Shown here: piece by piece, positions 57,650 through 64,000 of the stretch
Layout of the letters: every line of letters starts with the position of its first letter
Numbering within the stretch: position 1 is the stretch's first letter
Assembly (NCBI RefSeq): GCF_008329985.2
Contig: NZ_CP038437.2
Span: 3,534,001-3,598,000 of the forward strand
Direction: 5' to 3'
DNA length: 64,000 bases
Source of the DNA: Halomonas binhaiensis
GTDB taxonomy: Bacteria; Pseudomonadota; Gammaproteobacteria; Pseudomonadales; Halomonadaceae
Translations under genes and position numbers: made by a program
The notes under the pieces: model-generated
Told to the model about the DNA's origin: nothing
The model's database searches: none
The model's input: the letters and a program-made list of their open reading frames with translations, nothing else

Positions 57650-59425
57650 TCAGGTCAGTGCCGCGATGGAGCTGGGCGCGTCCTCAAGATTCTCGGCCAG
57701 CGCTTCGAATTCGTTGATGCCGCCCAGGTCAGTCCCCATGGCGATGTTGGTCACGCGCTCGAGGATCACCTCGACAACGACTGGTACGCGATGCTCTTGG
57801 GCCAGTTCCTGGGCCTTGCGCAGGGCCGGTGCGATGTCATCGGGCTTGGTGACGCGCAGTGCCTTGCAGCCCAGACCTTCGACCACTGACACATGGTCGA
57901 CGCCATAGCCATTGATCTCTTCGCAGTTGATGTTCTCGAACGACAACTGCACGCAGTAATCCATGTCGAAGCCACGCTGGGCCTGGCGAATCAGGCCAAG
58001 GTAGGCGTTATTCACCAGCACATGGATATAGGGCAGCTTGAATTGAGCCCCCACTGCCAGTTCTTCGATCATGAACTGGAAGTCATAGTCACCGGACAAT
58101 GCCACGACGTTGGCATCGGGATCGGCACGACACACACCCAGCGCCGCGGGAATGGTCCATCCCAAGGGTCCGGCCTGGCCACAGTTGATCCAGTGACGCG
58201 CTCCGTAGACATGCAGGAACTGGGCACCGGCAATCTGCGACAGACCGATGGTGCTGACGTAGCGAGTGTCACGACCGAAGACCTTGTTCATCTCTTCGTA
58301 AACCCGCTGCGGCTTGACCGGCACGTCATCGAAGTGCGTCTTGCGCAGCATGGTGCGCTTGCGTTCCTGGCAGGATTCCGCCCAGGCACTACGATCCTTC
58401 AGACGACCGGCAGCCTTCCACTCCTTGGCCACTTCGATGAACAGCTCAAGCGCTGCCTTGGCGTCGGAAACGATGCCGTAATCCGGGCCAAAGATGCGCC
58501 CGATCTGGGTCGGCTCGATATCCACATGCACGAAGGTACGGCCTTCGGTGTAGGTTTCCAGGTTGCCCGTGTGACGATTGGCCCAGCGGTTGCCGATGCC
58601 GAGCACAAAATCGGACTCCAGCATGGTGGCGTTGCCGTAACGGTGTGATGTCTGCAAGCCCACCATGCCTGCCATCAGCGGGTGATCGTCCGGCACAGTC
58701 CCCCACCCCATCAGGGTCGGAATGACCGGCACACCAGTCAGCTCAGCGAATTCCTGCAGCTCGGCCGCAGCATCAGCATTGATGATGCCGCCACCGGCGA
58801 CCAGCAACGGTCGCTCGGACTCGTTGAGCATGGCCAAGGCCTTCTCGATCTGAACACGGGTCGCAGCAGGCTTGTACACCGGCAGCGGCTCATAGGTGTC
58901 CGGATCGAACTCGATTTCCGTCATCTGCACATCAATCGGCAGGTCGATCAGCACCGGGCCTGGGCGACCGGAACGCATCAGATGGAAAGCCTGCTGGAAA
59001 GCACGCGGTACCTGGGCTGCCTCCAGCACGGTAATCGCCCACTTGGTCACAGGACCGGCAATGGCCTTGATATCCACCGCCTGAAAATCTTCCTTGTGCA
59101 GCTTGTTGGTCGGCGCCTGACCCGTGATGCACAGAATCGGAATGGAGTCCGCCGAGGCCGAATACAGACCAGTGATCATGTCAGTGCCGGCAGGTCCAGA
59201 GGTGCCGATACACACGCCAATGTTGCCCGGCTTGGTACGGGTATATCCCTCGGCCATGTGAGAGGCGCCTTCCACATGGCGCGCCAGTACGTGATCGACG
59301 CCGCCTACGCGGCGCATGGCAGCGTAGAAGGGGTTGATGGCAGCGCCGGGCAAGCCGAAGGCAACGTCGATACCTTCCTTGCGCAACACGTGAACGGCAG
59401 CGTCGGCAGCGGTCATGCGAGCCAT
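57650..59425 (-). CDS. gcl: Glyoxylate carboligase (tartronate-semialdehyde synthase)
   Basis: 591 residues, a ThDP enzyme of the acetohydroxy-acid synthase family. The N-terminal block is [20 protein letters not shown]; in [13 protein letters not shown] residue 51 is Val, replacing the Glu that activates ThDP in almost all relatives, the diagnostic feature of Gcl. The C-terminal ThDP/Mg block is [15 protein letters not shown]...NN. An FAD site is expected in the middle. It joins two glyoxylates to tartronate semialdehyde plus CO2. First gene of the operon; AGGAG before ATG. Confidence 0.96.
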   Translation of the reverse strand: MARMTAADAAVHVLRKEGIDVAFGLPGAAINPFYAAMRRVGGVDHVLARHVEGASHMAEGYTRTKPGNIGVCIGTSGPAGTDMITGLYSASADSIPILCITGQAPTNKLHKEDFQAVDIKAIAGPVTKWAITVLEAAQVPRAFQQAFHLMRSGRPGPVLIDLPIDVQMTEIEFDPDTYEPLPVYKPAATRVQIEKALAMLNESERPLLVAGGGIINADAAAELQEFAELTGVPVIPTLMGWGTVPDDHPLMAGMVGLQTSHRYGNATMLESDFVLGIGNRWANRHTGNLETYTEGRTFVHVDIEPTQIGRIFGPDYGIVSDAKAALELFIEVAKEWKAAGRLKDRSAWAESCQERKRTMLRKTHFDDVPVKPQRVYEEMNKVFGRDTRYVSTIGLSQIAGAQFLHVYGARHWINCGQAGPLGWTIPAALGVCRADPDANVVALSGDYDFQFMIEELAVGAQFKLPYIHVLVNNAYLGLIRQAQRGFDMDYCVQLSFENINCEEINGYGVDHVSVVEGLGCKALRVTKPDDIAPALRKAQELAQEHRVPVVVEVILERVTNIAMGTDLGGINEFEALAENLEDAPSSIAALT

Positions 59426-59452
59426 GATGCGTCTCCTATGGATTTATATGAT

Positions 59453-59460
59453 TGTATACA
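59453..59460. promoter_or_regulatory. TGTATACA palindrome before gcl
   Basis: A perfect 8-base palindrome within ATTGTATACATT, 28 bases before the gcl start. ATTGTATACAAT-like sites are used by GntR-family regulators of the VanR group. It might also be part of the promoter. Confidence 0.4.
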
Positions 59461-59469
59461 TTTTTAGCG

Positions 59470-59484
59470 TGATAATGATCATCA
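59470..59484. promoter_or_regulatory. Fur-box-like palindrome before gcl
   Basis: TGATAATGATCATCA matches 13 of 14 defined positions of the 7-1-7 Fur box TGATAATNATTATCA, and extends by G and C to a 17-base palindrome. It lies 45 bases before the gcl start, where a bound repressor would block transcription. Confidence 0.5.
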
Positions 59485-59645
59485 CATTAATTTTATGAAA
59501 ATCTTTTCCAATATTTTTAGCAGGCCCGCAAAAGCTTATCCAGAACTTTTTTGAAAAAAATTTCCGAAAACGCCGAAAAAAAATTCGAACTGCATTTAAT
59601 ACATTGTTTTTAAAACAGAATTATATCTTGCAGCGCATCAAGAAA

Positions 59646-59671
59646 TGCCAGCCACGCAAGCGTGGCTGGCA
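59646..59671 (-). terminator. Terminator of the TRAP-hydantoinase operon
   Basis: Perfect 12-bp stem TGCCAGCCACGC / GCGTGGCTGGCA with a 2-base loop, followed on the minus strand by TTTCTT. It lies about 150 bases after the hydantoinase stop. Confidence 0.85.
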
Positions 59672-59818
59672 GGAAGATGGAGGAAGGAAGAAGCTAAGTG
59701 AAATGGGTAACGTCAGGCGGTCAGGGAAATATCGTTGGAAACAGGAATCCGCACCTTGCCTCTGTGCGCAGCAAGTAGACGCTACTCACACGATGGATGA
59801 TGCCTGCATGGATCGTGA

Positions 59819-61249
59819 TCAGAACCCCTTGGCCATACCTCGCGGACGCGCAGGTTGTGGCCTGTCACATTTGAGGAAACGTCCATATCCCACCTCACCG
59901 GTAAGCTCCCCGTCACGGGAAACTACCAGGCCGCGGCACAAGGTCATCATCGGCTTGCCCATGAGCTCGAGTCCCTCATAAGGCGTGTAATCCACGGCAT
60001 GATGCAGTTCGCTGTTTGTCACCGTGGTTCGGGCCTGAGGATCCCATAGCGTGAGGTCCGCATCACTGCCGATGGCAATGGTGCCCTTGCGTGGATAAAG
60101 ACCATAGATCTTAGCAGGGTTGGTCGCCGTCAACGCAACGAAGCGTGTTGCGTCGATACGCTGCTTGATCACCCCTTCGGAAAACAAGATCGTCAGACGT
60201 GTTTCCAGTCCCGGAATGCCATTCGGGATGTGGGTAAAACTGGCCTCATCACCATGCAGCTTCTTGCCCTTGGGATCGTCATAGCGGAATGGTGCATGGT
60301 CCGATGAGAACACCTGAAACACCCCATTCTCCAACGCCTGCCATACCGCTTGTTGAGCAGCCGGATCACGCGGCGGTGGACTGCAGACACACTTGGCACC
60401 TTCGAACCCCTGCTGATCCAGGTCATCAGCCGTCAGCATCAGGTATTGCGGGCAGGTCTCGCCATAGACCCGCAGCCCGCGCCCCTGGGCCCAGCGTATC
60501 TGCTCAATGGCTTCAGGACCGGAAACGTGCACGATCAGCAGTGGAACATCGATCAGTTCGGCCAGCGAAATGGCCCGATGTGTTGCCTCCCGTTCGGCAA
60601 TGGAGGAGTGGGCTTCCGCATGGAAGCGTGGCGCTGTCTTGCCCTGCTCCTCCAGCAACTCGGTAAGGTAGGCAATGCAATCGGCGTTTTCCGCATGCAC
60701 CATTACCATCCCCCCCTCGCGGCGGGCCATGGCCAGGACGTTGAGCACTTCGCGGTCATTGAGCTTGAGGTCATCGTAGGTCAGATAGATCTTGAACGAG
60801 CTATAGCCTTCTTCGATCAATGCGGGCAGCTCTTGCTTGAGCACTTTTTCGCTGGGATCGGTCACGATCATGTGGAAGGCATAGTCGATCCAGGCCTTGC
60901 CCTCACTACGCCGATGGTAATCCTCCACCGCAGTTCTCAGGCTCTGCCCCTTGAACTGGGCGGCAAAGGGAATCACCGTGGTAGTTCCGCCGCACGCCGC
61001 CGACCGCGTCCCGCTATCGAAGTCGTCAGCCATCACTGCACCGTCACCCAACGGCTGGTCAAGATGGCAATGTGCATCAATGCCTCCAGGCATCACCCAT
61101 AGCCCTTCTGCATCAATGACTTCCTCTGCCTCCCCGAGCTCCTGCCCTAATGCCACGATACGACCATCGCGGATACCGATATCCGCGCTGTAGCGGTCTG
61201 CTGCGGTAATGATCAAGCCATTCCTGATCAGCGTATCGAACTTGTGCAT
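59819..61249 (-). CDS. Dihydropyrimidinase / D-hydantoinase
   Basis: 476 residues of the cyclic amidohydrolase family. Metal ligands are the HxH pair in GIDAHCHLDQP, the carboxylated Lys in SSFKIYLTYDD near 152, the histidines in VMVHAEN and LIVHVSGPEA, and the Asp in FSSDHAPFR. It opens dihydrouracil, dihydrothymine or 5-substituted hydantoins to N-carbamoyl amino acids. It follows the TRAP large permease by 66 bases, so the transporter may import its substrate. No beta-ureidopropionase is within the window. Confidence 0.93.
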   Translation of the reverse strand: MHKFDTLIRNGLIITAADRYSADIGIRDGRIVALGQELGEAEEVIDAEGLWVMPGGIDAHCHLDQPLGDGAVMADDFDSGTRSAACGGTTTVIPFAAQFKGQSLRTAVEDYHRRSEGKAWIDYAFHMIVTDPSEKVLKQELPALIEEGYSSFKIYLTYDDLKLNDREVLNVLAMARREGGMVMVHAENADCIAYLTELLEEQGKTAPRFHAEAHSSIAEREATHRAISLAELIDVPLLIVHVSGPEAIEQIRWAQGRGLRVYGETCPQYLMLTADDLDQQGFEGAKCVCSPPPRDPAAQQAVWQALENGVFQVFSSDHAPFRYDDPKGKKLHGDEASFTHIPNGIPGLETRLTILFSEGVIKQRIDATRFVALTATNPAKIYGLYPRKGTIAIGSDADLTLWDPQARTTVTNSELHHAVDYTPYEGLELMGKPMMTLCRGLVVSRDGELTGEVGYGRFLKCDRPQPARPRGMAKGF

Positions 61250-61315
61250 TGCCGTATTACCTCGTTGTTATATTGTCGAACCCATCATTCATGATCATCA
61301 CTTGCTTCCACGGCT

Positions 61316-62617
61316 TCAGCCCATGGCCTCAGGCATCCACAGCACCAGCTCCGGCCACAGGATGATCAGCCCGACGAACAGCAACATGACGGCGAGAAAC
61401 GGCAGGCTGCCGAGCATCACATCGGAGATCGGTCCTCGCCCTCGCACACCCTGTACCACATAGAGGTTCATGCCGATGGGAGGCGTGATCAGTGAAATCT
61501 CCATCATGATCACCAGGAAGATACCGAACCACACAGGATCGAAGCCGAACTGCACCACCATCGGCACCACGATGGGCACCGTGGCGATCATCATCGACAG
61601 CGTCTCGAGAAAGCAGCCCAGCACCAGGTAGAAGATCACCAGTGCAAGAATGAGCCCCAGAGGAGAGAGCCCTAGACCAGCCACCCATTGGGTCAAGGCA
61701 TGCGGAATACCGAGAATGCCGACGATGTAGTTGAGGAAGAATGCCGCGACGATGATCAGCATGATCATGGCGGTGGTGCGAGCCATGGACAGAAAGCATT
61801 CATGCAGCATCGACCAGCTCAGCTTGCGGTTGATCGCCGCCAGCACCAGCGCAGCCACAACCCCCAGAGCAGCAGCTTCGGTAGGTGTCGCCCACCCGCT
61901 ATAGATACTGCCCATGACAATAGCGAAGACAGCGGCAGGAGGAAGCAGGTCCACCAACGCAGCAAGACGCACTCGCAGAGGTACTCGGGGCTCAGTGGCC
62001 CCGGCCACTTGCGGACGCAGTACACTGATCGCCATGATCACCAGCATGAAAGCCGCCGCCAGCGCCAGCCCAGGGAGAATGCCGGCAATGAACAGCTTGC
62101 CAATGGAAGTATTGGTAATCGCCCCGTAGATGATCATGTTGATGCTGGGAGGAATCAGAATGCCCAGCGTCGCACCGGCGGCCAGGGTACCGAGTGCCAG
62201 GCGCTCGCTATAGCCCCGCTCGGAGAAAGCCGGCAATGCCACGGTACCTATCGTGGCAGCCGTCGCCACCGATGAACCAGACATGGCGGCAAATACCGAG
62301 GATGCACCGATGTTGGTATGCAACAGCCCGCCCGGTAGGCGATTCAGCCATACCGCCAAGGCTTGATACATGCGATCAGTGATCCCGCTGCGCAGGAGCA
62401 ATTCCCCGAGCAGGATGAACAGCGGAATTGCGGTCAGAATGAAATCATTGAGCGTTCCCCACAAGGTATCGCCAAAGGAATACAACAATGGCATGCCCAG
62501 GTAAGCCAACGTGCCAATCAGAGCGACGCTGAATATCGCCACTGCCACATGCACACCAAGAGCCATCATGCCAAGCATGACAGCAAAGCCAACCAGCACT
62601 TCGAATGCCCCCATCAT
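61316..62617 (-). CDS. dctM: TRAP transporter large permease, DctM family (third system)
   Basis: 433 residues. Family blocks are PLFILLGELLLRSGITDRMYQAL, AMSGSSVATAATIGTVALPAFSERGY, GAITNTSIGKLFIAGILPG and SLITPPIGMNLYVVQGV. It is hydrophobic throughout. The ATG overlaps the DctQ stop (ATGATG). It probably serves pyrimidine or hydantoin-related uptake, judged from the following gene. Confidence 0.94.
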   Translation of the reverse strand: MMGAFEVLVGFAVMLGMMALGVHVAVAIFSVALIGTLAYLGMPLLYSFGDTLWGTLNDFILTAIPLFILLGELLLRSGITDRMYQALAVWLNRLPGGLLHTNIGASSVFAAMSGSSVATAATIGTVALPAFSERGYSERLALGTLAAGATLGILIPPSINMIIYGAITNTSIGKLFIAGILPGLALAAAFMLVIMAISVLRPQVAGATEPRVPLRVRLAALVDLLPPAAVFAIVMGSIYSGWATPTEAAALGVVAALVLAAINRKLSWSMLHECFLSMARTTAMIMLIIVAAFFLNYIVGILGIPHALTQWVAGLGLSPLGLILALVIFYLVLGCFLETLSMMIATVPIVVPMVVQFGFDPVWFGIFLVIMMEISLITPPIGMNLYVVQGVRGRGPISDVMLGSLPFLAVMLLFVGLIILWPELVLWMPEAMG

Positions 62618-63225
62618 GTTTGCTGACTCCTGGGTGCCACGGTCCCGCTGTCGTGGTGAACGTAATCCTGTTGAGCGTCGTCCAGTTCGTCCTGGGCAGA
62701 ACGCGGACCGAACTCAGCATTGAGCCGCGCTATCCGTCCCAGCAGCAGCACGGCTCTTGCGGCCAGCAGCGTAGCCAGGGCTGCAAACACACCCAGCCCG
62801 AAAACCCACAAGCCTTGGGGAATCCATAGCGGTGTCTGTAACGGCGTACTCGCCAGGCTGCCGAACTCAAGCGTTTCTTGCAGTGTCGCAATGGCCCGCC
62901 ACAACATGAACAGGGAAAACACTGCCAGCAACACCATGGCCAGGGCATTGAGCGGGCCCTGCAACCAGGCCGGTAAACGCGTCAGCACAACATCCACGCG
63001 GGTATGGGCGCGCTGCAGCAAGGCATAGGCAAAACTGAACGACACACCCACAGCCAGCACATAGCCGCCGATCTCATCAGCACCTTGCAGGGAAAAGGAA
63101 AATATCTTGCGCGCCACCACTTCGAAGGTGATCAGCAGCGACAGACCAAGGACGGCATAACCAGCGGCAATGGCAGCGCCACGCGCCAACCGCTGTACCG
63201 GGGAAAAGGGATTTTGCGACGCCAT
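62614..63225 (-). CDS. dctQ: TRAP transporter small permease, DctQ family (third system)
   Basis: 203 residues with four membrane segments and the DctQ block GADEIGGYVLAVGVSFSFAYALLQRAHTRVDV. The C-terminal 40 or so residues are hydrophilic. It lies 48 bases after the binding-protein gene, with a hairpin in the gap, and overlaps dctM by four bases. Confidence 0.92.
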   Translation of the reverse strand: MASQNPFSPVQRLARGAAIAAGYAVLGLSLLITFEVVARKIFSFSLQGADEIGGYVLAVGVSFSFAYALLQRAHTRVDVVLTRLPAWLQGPLNALAMVLLAVFSLFMLWRAIATLQETLEFGSLASTPLQTPLWIPQGLWVFGLGVFAALATLLAARAVLLLGRIARLNAEFGPRSAQDELDDAQQDYVHHDSGTVAPRSQQT

Positions 63226-63236
63226 AGTGCCCCCTA

Positions 63237-63267
63237 GCCCCCCGCAGCCAAGATGCCACGAGGGGGC
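63237..63267 (-). promoter_or_regulatory. GC hairpin between dctP and dctQ, third TRAP system
   Basis: Arms GCCCCC and GGGGGC enclose 18 to 19 bases and fill most of the 48-base gap. No T-run. The position parallels the hairpin at 2536 in the first TRAP operon. Confidence 0.5.
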
Positions 63268-63273
63268 CTGAAT

Positions 63274-64000
63274 TTACTGAATGGTCAGGTTGGTGGCATT
63301 ACCCACCGTCTCGTTCCATACAGCAGCACATTCCGGATATTGCTTGGCACAGGTCTCTGCCCAGACCGGCAATACCACGTCCTTGGTGAGCTCCTCGACT
63401 CGCTGGCGTGACTCAGGATCAATGTCGACCAGCGTCATGTCATAACGCTGATGATCAGCACAGCTGTCCTGCCCCGTATTACAGGCAATGGCATCGTCGT
63501 TGACGTTATAGGCCAGGTCCCACATCTGCTCTTCCAGACGCGCAAACGCTTCCGTCAGCTGCTTCTGCTGTTCTTCATCGAAACGTTTCCAGGTATCCAG
63601 GTTCATGAAGTGCCCCTGGACCGAATAAGACAGCGGCAGTGGTACGAAATGATCGGTGACCTCAGGCCATTTACCATTGCTGCCAGCAGATGGTGCGGTA
63701 ACACCGCAATCGGCGACGCCTCGTTGCAGGGCCAGATAGACCTCGCTGAATTGCAGGGTCACAGGGATGGCCCCCAACCCTTCCACCAGCCGTGACATGG
63801 AAGGAGTAAATACACGAACTTTCTTGCCGGAAAGATCGTCGACGCCTTCGATATCGCCATTGCAGAACATCATTTGTGGGCCAAATGGCCACAAGGTCAT
63901 CAGCTTGGTATTGAAGCGCTGCTGCAAGCGTTCATCGAATTTCTCGCGTATCGCATTCACTGCTTCACGCTGGGCATCCAGATCCGGTGCCACACCCGCC
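63274..64000 (-). CDS. dctP: TRAP substrate-binding protein, DctP family, N-terminus beyond window
   Basis: At least 242 residues of the C-terminal part are visible and the frame stays open to the window edge, so the signal peptide and first strand are missing; the GTG at 63993 is internal. Features are LMTLWPFGPQMMFCNGDIEGVDDLSGKKVRVFT (contact Arg), LQFSEVYLALQRGVADCGVTAPSAG, and two C-terminal Cys pairs (ACNTGQDSC, CAKQYPEC), uncommon for DctP and perhaps disulphides. It feeds the third DctQM pair and the hydantoinase. Confidence 0.9.
   Translation of the reverse strand, partial: AGVAPDLDAQREAVNAIREKFDERLQQRFNTKLMTLWPFGPQMMFCNGDIEGVDDLSGKKVRVFTPSMSRLVEGLGAIPVTLQFSEVYLALQRGVADCGVTAPSAGSNGKWPEVTDHFVPLPLSYSVQGHFMNLDTWKRFDEEQQKQLTEAFARLEEQMWDLAYNVNDDAIACNTGQDSCADHQRYDMTLVDIDPESRQRVEELTKDVVLPVWAETCAKQYPECAAVWNETVGNATNLTIQ

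Larger units (their letters stand above)
59426..59818. promoter_or_regulatory. gcl promoter region and hydantoinase terminator region
   Basis: 393 bases; 59440-59600 is very AT-rich with several A and T runs. It holds the gcl promoter with two palindromes (59453, 59470) and the terminator of the upstream hydantoinase gene (59646). The plus frame at 59604-59981 runs through that hairpin and into the hydantoinase gene and is rejected. Confidence 0.7.

Noticed and set aside
59604..59981. 125-codon plus frame
   Set aside because: It runs through a perfect 12-bp terminator hairpin and into the 3' end of the hydantoinase gene on the opposite strand.

Overview
The window reads as chromosomal DNA of a halophilic or marine gammaproteobacterium, most likely a Halomonadaceae member (Halomonas/Chromohalobacter type). 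The inference rests on four TRAP uptake systems (three DctP type, one TAXI type), a GH13 alpha-glucosidase whose catalytic Asp202-Thr203 pair matches the Halomonas enzyme HaG, a ManD-type mannonate dehydratase, a PTS-fructose operon with a Cra-like repressor, and perfect HexR-type boxes before pyruvate kinase. I see no rRNA, tRNA, IS element, prophage or CRISPR. The region is a dense set of catabolic and uptake islands, each with its own regulator, rather than a mobile element.

Layout. (1) 1-6841, minus strand: gntR-manD-rspB-dctPQM-(mannitol dehydrogenase family), an operon for uptake and dehydration of a sugar acid feeding 2-keto-3-deoxygluconate; a divergent FMN alpha-hydroxy-acid dehydrogenase follows. 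(2) 8295-17751: a maltoporin-like porin diverges from an agl/thu-type alpha-glucoside ABC operon (binding protein, two permeases, GH13 glucosidase, ATPase, second binding protein). Two near-identical LacI-family operators flank the shared intergenic region. (3) 17782-20802: DOPA-dioxygenase-like protein, LysR, pirin, YcaC-like hydrolase. (4) 20883-29183: alcohol and aldehyde oxidation (adhP, exaC-like) with an ErbR-like response regulator, a soluble hybrid kinase and a FIST-domain sensor. (5) 29538-36433: fruBKA and a divergent FruR/Cra-like repressor with two Cra-like boxes. (6) 36505-39490: hybrid kinase with HPt plus a secreted molybdopterin-fold protein. (7) 39705-43831: TAXI-TRAP transporter with a universal stress protein. 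(8) 44243-47622: macro-domain protein and a second DctPQM. (9) 47865-53446: Kbp-like LysM protein, Tsx/OmpK-like channel, DUF192 protein and modABC led by a GntR regulator. (10) 53606-59425: glyoxylate route gcl-hyi-glxR, then pyruvate kinase. (11) 59819-64000: dihydropyrimidinase/hydantoinase downstream of a third DctPQM, cut by the window edge.

The most striking non-coding features are the paired operators (LacI type at the porin/ABC promoter, Cra type at fru, HexR type at pyk), a Fur-like palindrome before gcl, and a recurrent class of short degenerate tandem repeats (12 to 20 bp units) in the leaders or gaps just upstream of transport and signalling genes. I do not claim a wholly new system. 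The best candidates for new biology are the tandem-repeat leaders, the FIST/soluble-kinase alcohol-sensing cluster without a PQQ dehydrogenase, and the molybdopterin-fold sensor paired with a repeat-linker hybrid kinase. Functions are family-level assignments made by reading; no database search was run.
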